Shown here one piece after another: positions 13,759 through 22,383 of a stretch of 34,573 bases of DNA. The translations under genes and the position numbers were made by a program. Within the stretch, counting starts at the first letter, position 1; each line of letters begins with the position of its first letter. The stretch comes from JBOFLG01 sp051657745 (GTDB lineage Bacteria > Actinomycetota > Actinomycetes > Actinomycetales > Dermatophilaceae). The notes beneath the pieces are model-generated. The model searched no databases, was not told the origin of the DNA, and was given only the letters and a program-made list of their open reading frames with translations. Where the stretch lies: positions 1 to 34,573 of the forward strand of contig JBOFLG010000045.1 in NCBI GenBank assembly GCA_051657745.1. The letters are read 5' to 3'.

Positions 13759-15966
13759 GTGAGCGACAGGCCGACCGACCCCGCCGCGAGGCAGGACGCC
13801 GACACCATCCCGGACCCGGTCCGACGCGAGTGGTCGACCCTGGCCGAGGACGTGCGCAGCCACCAGTTCGCCTACCACGTCAGGGATTCGCCGACGGTCA
13901 GCGACGGCGAGTACGACGCGCTGCTCCGCCGACTGAATCACCTCGAGGGCGTCTATCCGGCGCTACGCACCCCGCAGAGCCCGACCCAGCAGGTCGGCGG
14001 GGCGGCCTTCGCCACCGAGTTTCGCGCGGTCGACCACCTCGAACGCATGCTCAGCCTCGACAACACCTTCAGCGCGGACGAGCTCGCCGCCTGGGCGGCC
14101 CGGGTGCAGCGCGACACGGGCGGCGCCGAACTGCACTGGCTGTGCGAACTGAAGATCGACGGCCTGGCCGTCAACCTGCTCTATGAGCGGGGGCTGCTCA
14201 CCCGAGCGCTCACCCGTGGCGACGGTCGCACTGGCGAGGACATCACCCTCAACGTGCGCACCATCGAGGGCGTGCCACACCGGCTGGCCGGCACCGGCCA
14301 CCCGGCCCTGGTCGAGGTCCGCGGCGAGGTGTACCTCCCGGTCGAGGCGTTTGCCGCACTGAACGAAGCGCTGGTGGAGGCCGGCAAGCCGCCGTATGCC
14401 AACCCGCGCAACACCGCCGCCGGGTCGCTGCGCCAGAAGGACCCGCGGGTCACGGCGAGTCGACAGTTGCGAATGCTGGTGCACGGCATCGGATTTCGAG
14501 AAGGTCTCGACCTCACGCGGCAGTCCCAGGCCTACGACCTCTGTGCCCACTGGGGCCTACCGGTCGCCACTCGGGCGCAGGTGCTCGACACGGTCGAGGA
14601 GGTTCAGGAGTTCGTCGCGGCCTATGCCGAGCAGCGGCACAGTGTCGAGCACGAGATCGACGGGGTCGTGGTCAAGGTCGACGAGATCGCGGTGCAGCGC
14701 CGCCTCGGCTCCACCTCGCGCGCGCCGCGCTGGGCCATCGCGTTCAAGTACCCGCCGGAGGAGGTGACCACCCGGCTCCTCGACATCCAGGTCAACGTCG
14801 GGCGCACCGGCCGGGTCACACCGTTCGGGCTGATGCAGCCGGTCACCGTCGCTGGGTCGACGGTGTCGATGGCCACCCTGCACAACGCCTTTGAGGTCAC
14901 CCGCAAGGGTGTGTTGATCGGGGACACCGTGGTACTCCGCAAGGCGGGTGACGTTATCCCCGAGATCGTCGGGCCCGTGGTTAGCCTCCGCGACGGCTCC
15001 GAGCGCCCGTTCGTGATGCCCACGCGGTGCCCATCCTGCGGCATCGAACTCGCCTACGAAAAGGAGGGCGACAAAGACATCCGGTGCCCCAACGCGCGGT
15101 CCTGCCCGAGCCAGTTGCGCGAGCGTCTGTTCTCGCTCGCCTCGCGCGGCGCGTTCGACATCGAGGCGCTCGGCTGGGAGGCGGCGATCGCGCTGGTCGA
15201 CCCGGAGTTCAATCGGCCCACCGACGCTACCGGGCCGGCGCAGCAGCCGGTGCTGGAGGACGAGGCAGGACTTTTCCGGTTGCGGCCCGAACACCTGGCG
15301 GACGTCGAGGTGTGGCGCCAGCGCAAGGTCGCCGGTGAGCCTGGGCCGTGGGCGAGGGAGTTGTTCTTCTTCACCAAGCCCACCGCGAAGAAGCCCAGTG
15401 CGCCCCGCGCGAACACCGAGCGGATGTTCACGCAGATTCAGCAGGCGAGGGAGCAGCCGCTGTGGCGGGTGCTGGTGGCGCTCTCCATCCGGCATGTCGG
15501 TCCGACTGCGGCGCGGGCACTCGCCCAGCGGTTCGGGTCCATGGATGCCGTGCGCGCGGCATCCGTCGAGGAGCTCGCGGGTACGGAGGGGGTGGGTCCG
15601 GTGATCGCCGAGGCGGTGCGGGAGTGGTTCGACCGGCCCGGCAATGAGTGGCACGGCGGCATCGTCGATGCGTGGGCGGCATCCGGGGTGCGGATGGTTG
15701 ATGAGCGCGATGCGAGTGTGGGTCAGACTCTGGCCGGGATGACAGTGGTGGTGACTGGTTCGCTCGACGGGTTCTCGCGGGACGAGGCCAAGGAGGCGGT
15801 CCTGGCTCGTGGCGGCAAGGCGTCCGGATCGGTGTCGAAGAAGACTTCCTACGTGGTGGTCGGCGAGAACGCCGGTACCAAGGAGGCCAAGGCGCGCGAG
15901 CTCGGGGTGCCGATTCTCGACGAGGGTGGCTTCCGCCGGTTGCTCGAGACCGGCTCACCGGACTGA
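13759..15966 (+). CDS. ligA: NAD-dependent DNA ligase
   Basis: LigA seals nicks between Okazaki fragments and in repair, using NAD+. The 735-residue protein has all expected parts: domain Ia (20-95), the adenylation domain with Lys132 in CELKIDG, the DHEIDGVVVKVDE-type motif (here VEHEIDGVVVKVDE), the OB fold (RTGRVTPFG), the zinc finger CPSCG...CPNARSC, helix-hairpin-helix repeats (RHVGPTAARALA, GTEGVGPVIAEAV), and a C-terminal BRCT domain (LAGMTVVVTGSLDGFSRDEA). The region between the zinc finger and the HhH repeats is about 35-40 residues longer than in M. tuberculosis LigA. The GTG at 13759 is chosen because AGGA lies eight bases upstream; an ATG at 13750 is a close alternative. It is an essential enzyme, in its usual neighbourhood upstream of gatCAB. 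Confidence 0.95.
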   Translation: MSDRPTDPAARQDADTIPDPVRREWSTLAEDVRSHQFAYHVRDSPTVSDGEYDALLRRLNHLEGVYPALRTPQSPTQQVGGAAFATEFRAVDHLERMLSLDNTFSADELAAWAARVQRDTGGAELHWLCELKIDGLAVNLLYERGLLTRALTRGDGRTGEDITLNVRTIEGVPHRLAGTGHPALVEVRGEVYLPVEAFAALNEALVEAGKPPYANPRNTAAGSLRQKDPRVTASRQLRMLVHGIGFREGLDLTRQSQAYDLCAHWGLPVATRAQVLDTVEEVQEFVAAYAEQRHSVEHEIDGVVVKVDEIAVQRRLGSTSRAPRWAIAFKYPPEEVTTRLLDIQVNVGRTGRVTPFGLMQPVTVAGSTVSMATLHNAFEVTRKGVLIGDTVVLRKAGDVIPEIVGPVVSLRDGSERPFVMPTRCPSCGIELAYEKEGDKDIRCPNARSCPSQLRERLFSLASRGAFDIEALGWEAAIALVDPEFNRPTDATGPAQQPVLEDEAGLFRLRPEHLADVEVWRQRKVAGEPGPWARELFFFTKPTAKKPSAPRANTERMFTQIQQAREQPLWRVLVALSIRHVGPTAARALAQRFGSMDAVRAASVEELAGTEGVGPVIAEAVREWFDRPGNEWHGGIVDAWAASGVRMVDERDASVGQTLAGMTVVVTGSLDGFSRDEAKEAVLARGGKASGSVSKKTSYVVVGENAGTKEAKARELGVPILDEGGFRRLLETGSPD

Positions 15967-16024
15967 GGGCGCCGCCGCCGGCGCAGGCACATCGGCCGGT
16001 CGAGCAGCCCGGCGGCACCGATCG

Positions 16025-16081
16025 CCGCACGCGACGACCCGGCGGGCCTGGATCGGCATTCACCCGCCGGGTCGCGTGCGG
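16025..16081. terminator. Large stem-loop between convergent ligA and the VWA gene
   Basis: The arms at 16025-16046 and 16063-16081 pair over 19 bp with one three-base bulge (CCGCACGCGA...CCCGGCGGG against CCCGCCGGG...TCGCGTGCGG). The location between two convergent stop codons suits a bidirectional terminator. There is no T-tract, as is common in high-GC actinobacteria. Confidence 0.7.
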
Positions 16082-16113
16082 AGGCATCCTGGTCTCAGCC
16101 GGGATGCCGCCGG

Positions 16114-17883
16114 TCAGGGAGCGCGCCGTGCCTGGACCGCGCGCGTGGTGATCGACGGGGCGCCCACCGACCCGCGGCCGCCGTCAGCGGTATGGACCGC
16201 CCGGACCTCCAGCGGAACGTCCGAGACGATGTCGAGCACACCGACAAGGAGGCCCGGGCCGCGGTCGATGGCCTCGTCCAGGGCGCAGCAGTCGTCCATG
16301 GTGGCGTGACCCGCCGGCAACTCGAGCCGGGCGAACGGTCGTGCGGGTTGCACGTCGGGCTCGCGGCCGATCGTCTTCCCGTGCACCACGAGCGGGGCGA
16401 ACCGCTTCTCCAGGTGCGCCAGGCAGGTCGACGGGTTGTCGATGAGCACCGCTGTGGCGTACCGGCCGGGCACCACGGCGCACGGCTCGGAGCGGTCTTC
16501 GCCGCCGTCGGACTCGCCCTCGCTCGGCGGCCGGGTGCCGCAGACCACCTCGACGACGTAGTGGTAGCGGCATCTCGGCACCACGACCCGCACGTCCTTG
16601 CTCGCCACCACGACCCGGTCAGCCACCACGTCGATGGTGCCGGCGAACTCCTGGTCGCGTTCGGCGCACGGCCGGGTACCGACCCAGACCACCTCGAAGG
16701 TCAGCACGTGGGTCTCGTCCCCAGCGAGCGGGCCGTAGCCGCCGGCGGGGGTGATCGACTCCACGAACTGGGCGGTATCGCCGGTGGCCTCGAGGCGCAC
16801 ATTGCCGGTGCCCTTAACGGCAGCGGCGATCAGCGCTGACAGCGTCGCGACGATGCTGCCGGGGTCGACACCGCTGACGTGGATGCCGCCGGGGGTGGCC
16901 GCAGTGATGCGGGTGGCCTGGCCGGAGTTCCCGGCGGCCGGGCACGTCGTGTAGTCGCCCGCGCTGGCGTTCGGGTCACCGTCAAGCGCGTCCGGGACCC
17001 CGGTCGTGGTGCTGACGGCGACCACCGTGATCGTCGCGCCGGTCAGGTCCGCGGTCGCGGAGGCCTCGGTGATCGCGGCGGCCAGCCCGGTCAGGTCGCT
17101 GCAGATCGGGTCGTGCCCCGGGGCGTCGCCGAACCACACGATGATCCGCTTGCTGTCCGGGCGCCAGCCGATGGCGGCGTTCGTGGCCAGCTCGTGGAGC
17201 GCGAACAACTGGCCCTCGGAGGCGTCGCCGCCTTCGGCAGCGGCCCACGTGCCGATGGCGGTACTCGCTGCGGTCAGGTCGCTGGTGGGGGCCAGCTGGT
17301 GCTGGAACGCGTAGGAGTTGACCTCGGGGGTCGGGAAGTCGCGGTAGTTGCCGACTCCCCAGGCAACGTCGAACGCGGCCAGTGCCGGGTCGGTGAGGAT
17401 GGCGCCCGCGCCAGCCTTGACCGCGTCGATGACCGGGGCCATGCTCCCGGTCGTGTCGGCGAGCAGGTAGACGTCAGCCATGGGGGTGGCACCGTTGGGC
17501 GGCACCGTGACGGTGATCGTCTCGGTGCGCCGGTCGCACTGGTCCAGCCGCCAGTCGTTGCGCGCCGGGTCAATCGTCACCGGCTCACGGGGAGCGGTGG
17601 GTACCGCGCCGAGCGGGCGGTCGAAGACCGGCACGAATGGGTCGTGGCCGAGGGCGTCGACGAACTCCCGGTACGGCGTGACCGTCCCGTCCTCGGCGAC
17701 GACGGCGCTGGCCACCGTATTGCGGTCCCCATCAGCGACCGCATGGTGGGCCGTGACGTGGTCGCCCGTCGACAGTCGTACCTCGATGCGGCCCGAGGGA
17801 ATTGGCGTGCTGCCGAGAACCTCGGCGAAGTGGTCCCGCACCCCGGCCGGCAGGATGGTGGTCTTTCTTTTCCTGGTGGTCAT
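16114..17883 (-). CDS. VWA domain protein with integrin-like MIDAS
   Basis: The 589-residue protein has a von Willebrand A domain at about 135-365. The MIDAS motif is DTTGS (Asp143, Thr145, Ser147), followed by NYRDFP, GGDASEGQLFALHELA and RIIVWFGDAPGHDP. This set is characteristic of an integrin-beta-like VWA group found in environmental bacteria. The C-terminal 200 residues form beta-rich domains with nine or more cysteines and a block, YATAVLIDNPSTCLAHLEKRFAPLV, that looks like an adhesin-type sandwich. Oddly, no signal peptide or membrane anchor is visible: the start MTTRKRKTTILPAG is basic and short. It is therefore either cytoplasmic or exported by an unrecognised route. The next gene on the same strand is the LURP-one-like gene, 167 bases upstream. 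Binding partner unknown. Confidence 0.85.
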   Translation of the reverse strand: MTTRKRKTTILPAGVRDHFAEVLGSTPIPSGRIEVRLSTGDHVTAHHAVADGDRNTVASAVVAEDGTVTPYREFVDALGHDPFVPVFDRPLGAVPTAPREPVTIDPARNDWRLDQCDRRTETITVTVPPNGATPMADVYLLADTTGSMAPVIDAVKAGAGAILTDPALAAFDVAWGVGNYRDFPTPEVNSYAFQHQLAPTSDLTAASTAIGTWAAAEGGDASEGQLFALHELATNAAIGWRPDSKRIIVWFGDAPGHDPICSDLTGLAAAITEASATADLTGATITVVAVSTTTGVPDALDGDPNASAGDYTTCPAAGNSGQATRITAATPGGIHVSGVDPGSIVATLSALIAAAVKGTGNVRLEATGDTAQFVESITPAGGYGPLAGDETHVLTFEVVWVGTRPCAERDQEFAGTIDVVADRVVVASKDVRVVVPRCRYHYVVEVVCGTRPPSEGESDGGEDRSEPCAVVPGRYATAVLIDNPSTCLAHLEKRFAPLVVHGKTIGREPDVQPARPFARLELPAGHATMDDCCALDEAIDRGPGLLVGVLDIVSDVPLEVRAVHTADGGRGSVGAPSITTRAVQARRAP

Positions 17884-17989
17884 GATGATTCGCTTCCGAG
17901 CGTGGCGGGCCGATCCCCAGTCCGTCTGGCCGCTCGTGATGAAGGAGCGTGTGGGGGTGCCGGTGATACCTCGACGTCGTCATGAGTGC

Positions 17990-18037
17990 CACTGCCGAGG
18001 TCGTTCGCGAGCGTCACTGCCGACGTCGTCGCGAGCG
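17990..18037. repeat. Imperfect tandem repeat upstream of the VWA gene
   Basis: CACTGCCGAGGTCGTTCGCGAGCG (24 bases, split here as CACTGCCGAGG + TCGTTCGCGAGCG) at 17990-18013 is followed at 18015-18037 by a 23-base copy with one deletion and one substitution. It lies in the 167-base gap between the VWA and LURP-one-like genes. Confidence 0.6.
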
Positions 18038-18050
18038 CAGTCGCCTCGGG

Positions 18051-18665
18051 TTAGCGGCTCTGCAGCGCGTCGAGGGCCACTGCCATCGCGGCGGCGACTC
18101 GGAAGTCGAGACGGAGGTCGGGAACCCGCACGTCGTAGCGGTCCCGGATCGCCTTACGGCGCTCGCTGGTCAGCACCGGTGCTCCGGTGGACACCTCGAC
18201 GAAGTCGAAGTGGAAGACGAACGGGACCCAGAGGTCACCGAGATAGGGGATGAAGTTCCAGATCCGGCGCAGCACCGCGATCACCGGGCGGCGCTCCTGG
18301 CCGCGGGCCATCAGGCCGGGCCCGCCCATCGTCCAGGTCGAGCGGACCAGGCTGGCTCCGAACTCCTTGCGGAACCACCCGATCGGGGTGCCGTACTCGT
18401 CGAACACGTCGTGTTCCGCGCTGACATCGAGCATCTGTCGGGCCCGGAACGAGAACACGACTCGCTGCTTCGACTCGTCGGCGAAGAACCGGACTTCCTC
18501 CTTGAGCTTCATCCGCTTCTGCTCGGCGTACGCGAGCAGCTGCCCCTGGTGACCGTCGGAGTCCACGGCGTAGACCTGATATCGGTTGACCATCAGGGTG
18601 ATCTTCTGGCGCACCTGAAAGCGCGGCACGTACATCGCTGCGGGAGAGGGGTGCTGGCTGGTCAC
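18051..18665 (-). CDS. LURP-one-related (tubby-like fold) protein
   Basis: This is a protein of 204 residues (194 from the alternative ATG at 18635). The pattern RFQVRQKITLMVNRYQVYAVDSDG, QKRMKLKEEVRFFADESKQRVVFSFRARQML and GTPIGWFRKEFGASLVRSTW matches prokaryotic LURP-one-related proteins. These share the beta-barrel plus central-helix fold of tubby and phospholipid scramblases and may bind lipids or act as membrane-associated scaffolds. No transmembrane segment is obvious, though LRRIWNFIPYLGDLWVPFVFHFDF is aromatic and hydrophobic. The GTG at 18665 is preferred because CACACT lies seven bases before it, giving a leaderless start like several neighbours. It is divergent from gatC, and the two promoters overlap. 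Confidence 0.7.
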   Translation of the reverse strand: MTSQHPSPAAMYVPRFQVRQKITLMVNRYQVYAVDSDGHQGQLLAYAEQKRMKLKEEVRFFADESKQRVVFSFRARQMLDVSAEHDVFDEYGTPIGWFRKEFGASLVRSTWTMGGPGLMARGQERRPVIAVLRRIWNFIPYLGDLWVPFVFHFDFVEVSTGAPVLTSERRKAIRDRYDVRVPDLRLDFRVAAAMAVALDALQSR

Positions 18666-18672
18666 GCTGGCC

Positions 18673-18712
18673 AGTGTGTCAGGCCCGGCTGGCGGCCCTA
18701 GAATTCTGGGCA
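18673..18712 (+). promoter_or_regulatory. gatC promoter, leaderless; overlaps divergent promoter
   Basis: GTGTCA (18676-18681) and TAGAAT (18699-18704) are separated by 17 bases. The ATG of gatC begins seven bases after TAGAAT with no ribosome site, so transcription should start at or next to the start codon. On the other strand CACACT (18678 to 18673) could be the -10 of the LURP-one-like gene, overlapping the gatC -35. Confidence 0.6.
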
Positions 18713-19008
18713 TGGCCGACCTCACGCGCGACGATGTCGCGCACCTTGCCGGGCTCGCCCGTATCGACCTCAAGAGCGCCGAACTCGACCGCATGGTCGG
18801 CGAGTTGGCCGTCATCCTCGAGAGCGTCGCCACGGTGCAGCAGGCGCCGATCACCGACGTCGAACCGATGAGTCATCCGATGCCGCTGGTCAATGTCACC
18901 CGGCCCGACGTCATCCGGCCATCGCTCTCGCCCGACGCGGCACTGGCCGGCGCCCCGGAGTCCGACCAGCAGCGCTTCAGCGTCCCGCGGATCCTTGCGG
19001 AAGACTAA
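18712..19008 (+). CDS. gatC: Asp-tRNA(Asn)/Glu-tRNA(Gln) amidotransferase subunit C
   Basis: GatC (98 residues) is the small belt-like subunit that wraps around GatA and contacts GatB, stabilising the heterotrimer that converts misacylated Glu-tRNA-Gln (or Asp-tRNA-Asn) to the amide. The conserved LTRDDVAHLAGLARIDL start, ELAVILESVATVQ helix and the DVEPMSHPMPLVNVTRPDV stretch are typical, as is the end PESDQQRFSVPRIL. The ATG at 18712 is leaderless with a good -10. gatA begins 93 bases later, a longer gap than usual for this operon, with no feature I can name in it. Confidence 0.95.
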   Translation: MADLTRDDVAHLAGLARIDLKSAELDRMVGELAVILESVATVQQAPITDVEPMSHPMPLVNVTRPDVIRPSLSPDAALAGAPESDQQRFSVPRILAED

Positions 19009-19101
19009 GCTCCACCGCCCCCGAGCCGCGGCCGCCGGGGTTGTCGTCCGGCCGATTCTCGGGTCAGTGCGGCCCATTCATCCTGTCCAGAAAGTCGTGA
19101 T

Positions 19102-20622
19102 GTGACCACCGATCTGACGCGGCACACCGCAGCGGCCCTTGCCGACCTCCTGGCCCGCGGTGAGGTGTCCGCGCGCGACGTCGTGCAGGCCCACCTCGAC
19201 CGCACCGCTGCGGTCGACGGTGCGGTCCACTCGTACCTGCATGTCGATGCCGACGGCGCGCTCGCTGCCGCCGCCGACGTCGACCGGCGCCGCGCCTCGG
19301 GCGAGCCGCTGGGCGCGCTCGCGGGCGTGCCGATCGCGGTGAAGGACATCCTGGCCACTCGTGGCCTGCCGACCACCTGCGGGTCGCGGATGCTGCAGGG
19401 CTGGGTACCGCCGTATGACGCCACGCTCGTCACCAGGCTGCGGGAGGCGGGGATGCCGATTCTCGGCAAGACCAACCTCGACGAGTTCGCCATGGGGTCG
19501 TCCACGGAGCACAGCGCCTATGGCCCGAGCCGCAACCCCTGGGATCTCGAGCGCATCCCGGGCGGCTCGGGCGGTGGGTCGTCATCCGTGGTGGCTTCGT
19601 TCCAGGCGCCGCTGGCGATCGGCACCGACACCGGCGGGTCGATCCGCCAGCCGGCTGCGGTCACTGGCACGGTCGGCACCAAACCCACCTATGGGGGAGT
19701 GTCCCGCTACGGTCTGGTCGCATTGGCGAGTTCGCTCGACCAGGCCGGCCCGTGCGCGCGAACCGTGCTCGACGCCGCGTTGTTGCACGAGATCATCGGT
19801 GGTCACGACCCGATGGACTCCACGTCGATCGACGCCCCGGTCCCGCCGGTCGTCGAGGCGGCGCGCCGGGCGGACGTCTCGGGAATGACGGTCGGCATCG
19901 TCCGTGAGTTGACCGGCGAGGGCTTCCAGGTCGGGGTGCAGTCACGGTTCGACGAGGCGGTGCAGCACCTGGTCGACGCCGGTGCCGAGGTGGTCGAGGT
20001 GTCCTGCCCGAACTTCATCTACGCGCTCGCGGCGTATTACCTCATCTTGCCGAGCGAGGCATCCAGCAACCTGGCCAAGTTCGATGCCATGCGCTATGGC
20101 CTGCGGGTCGCTCCCGACGGCATCGCCGACCCGAGCGCTGAGCAGGTGATGGCGGCCACCCGCGACGCCGGGCTCGGTGACGAGGTGAAGCGGCGCATCA
20201 TCCTTGGCACCTACGCATTGTCCAGCGGCTACTACGACGCCTACTACGGCTCGGCTCAGAAGGTGCGGCGGCTGATCGCCGACGACTTCACCCGCGCCTT
20301 CGAGGTCGCCGATGTGCTGCTCAGCCCCACCTCACCGACCACCGCGTTCCGGTTCGGCGAGAGGCTGGATGACCCATTGGCCATGTACCGGGGTGACATT
20401 GCCACGATCCCGGCCAACCTCGCCGGCATCCCCGGGATCTCACTTCCGAGCGGGCTGGCTCCCGAGGACGGTCTGCCCACCGGTGTTCAGGTGCTCGCTC
20501 CGGCGATGGCCGACCACCGGCTCTACTCGGTGGCGGCAGCGCTTGAGGCCAGGCTCACCACCCAGTGGGGCGGCGGCATCCTCGACCGCCTCCCCGCGCT
20601 GACCGCGGAGGTGCGCGGATGA
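19102..20622 (+). CDS. gatA: Glu-tRNA(Gln) amidotransferase subunit A
   Basis: GatA is the amidase subunit (506 residues). It releases ammonia from glutamine and channels it to GatB. The Ser-cisSer-Lys catalytic set is in place: Lys in PIAVKDILATRG (about residue 79), the Gly/Ser-rich PGGSGGGSSSVVAS (about 153-166) and the nucleophile region DTGGSIRQPAA (about 176-186). TSSPTTAFRFG-like and LAGIPGISLPSG segments near the C-terminus fit the amidase signature family. The GTG at 19102 gives the expected N-terminus, but its ribosome site is weak (AGAAAG), so translation may depend on coupling to gatC or on its own start. The stop overlaps the gatB start. Confidence 0.95.
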   Translation: MTTDLTRHTAAALADLLARGEVSARDVVQAHLDRTAAVDGAVHSYLHVDADGALAAAADVDRRRASGEPLGALAGVPIAVKDILATRGLPTTCGSRMLQGWVPPYDATLVTRLREAGMPILGKTNLDEFAMGSSTEHSAYGPSRNPWDLERIPGGSGGGSSSVVASFQAPLAIGTDTGGSIRQPAAVTGTVGTKPTYGGVSRYGLVALASSLDQAGPCARTVLDAALLHEIIGGHDPMDSTSIDAPVPPVVEAARRADVSGMTVGIVRELTGEGFQVGVQSRFDEAVQHLVDAGAEVVEVSCPNFIYALAAYYLILPSEASSNLAKFDAMRYGLRVAPDGIADPSAEQVMAATRDAGLGDEVKRRIILGTYALSSGYYDAYYGSAQKVRRLIADDFTRAFEVADVLLSPTSPTTAFRFGERLDDPLAMYRGDIATIPANLAGIPGISLPSGLAPEDGLPTGVQVLAPAMADHRLYSVAAALEARLTTQWGGGILDRLPALTAEVRG

Positions 20623-22145
20623 CGACCACAGCGACCCAGGCGGTGCTCGCTTACGACGACGCGCTCGCTGCATTCGACCCGGCCCTGGGGCTGGAGGTGC
20701 ACGTCGAGTTGCACACCGCGACCAAGATGTTCTGCGGCTGCCCGACGGCCTTCGGTGCCGAGCCGAACACCCAGGTGTGCCCGGTGTGTCTCGGACTGCC
20801 CGGTGCGCTGCCGGTGGTGAACGCGATGGCGGTGGAGTCGGCGGTGCGAATCGGGCTGGCGCTGAACTGTTCTATCGCGCCGTGGTCCCGCTTCGCCCGC
20901 AAGAACTACTTCTACCCCGACATGCCGAAGAACTTCCAGACCTCGCAGTACGACGAGCCGATCGCCTTCGACGGGTGGCTGGACGTCACGCTCGAGGACG
21001 GCACCGTCGTGCGGGTCGAGGTCGAGCGTGCGCATATGGAGGAGGACACCGGGAAGTCGCTGCACGTCGGTGGCGCGACCGGCCGCATCCATGGCGCCAC
21101 GCACAGTTTGGTCGACTACAACCGGGCCGGTATCCCGCTGATCGAGATCGTCACTCGGCCGGTGACCGGGGCCCGGGAGCGGGTACCGGAGGTGGCGCGG
21201 GCGTACGTGGCCACCCTGCGCGACCTGCTGCGAGCACTCGACGTCTCTGATGTTCGGATGGAGCAGGGCTCGCTGCGCTGCGACGTCAACCTCTCGCTGT
21301 CCGAAGCGGGCTCCGGCCGGCTCGGTACCCGAACGGAGACCAAGAACGTGAACTCGCTGCGCTCGGTCGAGCGGGCGGTGCGCTACGAGGTGTGTCGGCA
21401 CGCCGCGGTGCTCTCCTCGGGTGGTTCGGTGGTGCAGGAAACGCGGCACTGGCACGAGGACACCGGCATCACCACCTCGGGTCGGGTGAAGTCCGACGCC
21501 GAGGACTATCGCTATTTCCCCGAGCCGGATCTGGTGCCCGTCGCACCGGACGCCGCCTGGGTCGAGCGGCTGCGGGCGACGCTCCCTGAGCCCCCGGCCG
21601 CCCGTCGTCAACGGCTTCAGGGTGCCTGGGGCTTTAGCGACCTGGAGATGCGCGATGTCGTCAACGCCGGCCTCGTCGAGGCCGTCGAGGCGACCGTCGC
21701 TTCGGGTGCGAGCCCGGCGGCCGCGCGCAAGTGGTGGTCGGGGGAGATCGCCCGCCGGGCAAACGCCGCGGGGCAGGACGTGCCGTCCTACGCGGCATCC
21801 GTGGGTGTCACCCCGGGCCATGTGGTGGAACTCGAGGGACTGGTCACCAGCGGCCGGCTGAATGACGCGATGGCCCGGCAGGTGTGGGAAGGCGTGCTGA
21901 GCGGCGAGGGTGAACCCACTGCGGTGGCCGATGCTCGCGGGCTGGAGGTGGTGCGCGACGCGGGCGCGCTCGAGGCGGCCGTCGAGGCAGTCATCGAGAG
22001 CAACCCGGATGTCGCCCAGAAGGTCCGCGACGGCAAGGTGCAAGCAGCCGGAGCCCTGATCGGCCAGGTGATGCGCGAGACCAGGGGTCAGGCCGACGCT
22101 GGCGCAGCCCGCGAACTGATCCTTGCCCGGCTCACTCAACCCTGA
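20619..22145 (+). CDS. gatB: Asp/Glu-tRNA amidotransferase subunit B
   Basis: GatB (508 residues) phosphorylates the side chain of the mischarged aminoacyl-tRNA and transfers ammonia from GatA to it. The GatB_N kinase-like domain includes LGLEVHVELHTATKMFCGC, four cysteines spaced as a zinc site (CGC...CPVC, about 35-56), FYPDMPKNFQTSQYD, the HMEEDTGKS block and the DYNRAGIPLIEIVT motif. The C-terminal helical and YqeY-like tail (about 345-505) binds tRNA; its VMRETRGQADAGAARELI end is well conserved. The ATG overlaps the gatA stop (ATGA). The next gene is 238 bases downstream, so the operon ends here. Confidence 0.95.
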   Translation: MTTTATQAVLAYDDALAAFDPALGLEVHVELHTATKMFCGCPTAFGAEPNTQVCPVCLGLPGALPVVNAMAVESAVRIGLALNCSIAPWSRFARKNYFYPDMPKNFQTSQYDEPIAFDGWLDVTLEDGTVVRVEVERAHMEEDTGKSLHVGGATGRIHGATHSLVDYNRAGIPLIEIVTRPVTGARERVPEVARAYVATLRDLLRALDVSDVRMEQGSLRCDVNLSLSEAGSGRLGTRTETKNVNSLRSVERAVRYEVCRHAAVLSSGGSVVQETRHWHEDTGITTSGRVKSDAEDYRYFPEPDLVPVAPDAAWVERLRATLPEPPAARRQRLQGAWGFSDLEMRDVVNAGLVEAVEATVASGASPAAARKWWSGEIARRANAAGQDVPSYAASVGVTPGHVVELEGLVTSGRLNDAMARQVWEGVLSGEGEPTAVADARGLEVVRDAGALEAAVEAVIESNPDVAQKVRDGKVQAAGALIGQVMRETRGQADAGAARELILARLTQP

Positions 22146-22383
22146 GGCGACGGCGATCGACCGGGCCTCCGCGGTCGGCGGATCGGCAGTGGTGCGCCCA
22201 TTCGGATGACGCCGTGCGTGCTGCCCGCACTGGCCCTCGGCCGCCGCCGGGCCGGGTGTGGTGGCAGGCCTGGTTGCTCGGTTGGTCAGCCAGTTGTCCG
22301 CGTCGGGATCGTTCTGACATCGCGCGAGGATCGTTTGCCGTACCCCGGCACCGAGCGGCTGGAAGGGTGCATCATACGGAGGT

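Noticed and set aside
22146..22383. Gene or RNA in the gap between gatB and the SixA-like gene
   Set aside because: No reading frame with plausible composition or start and no convincing RNA fold; only a ribosome site at its right edge.
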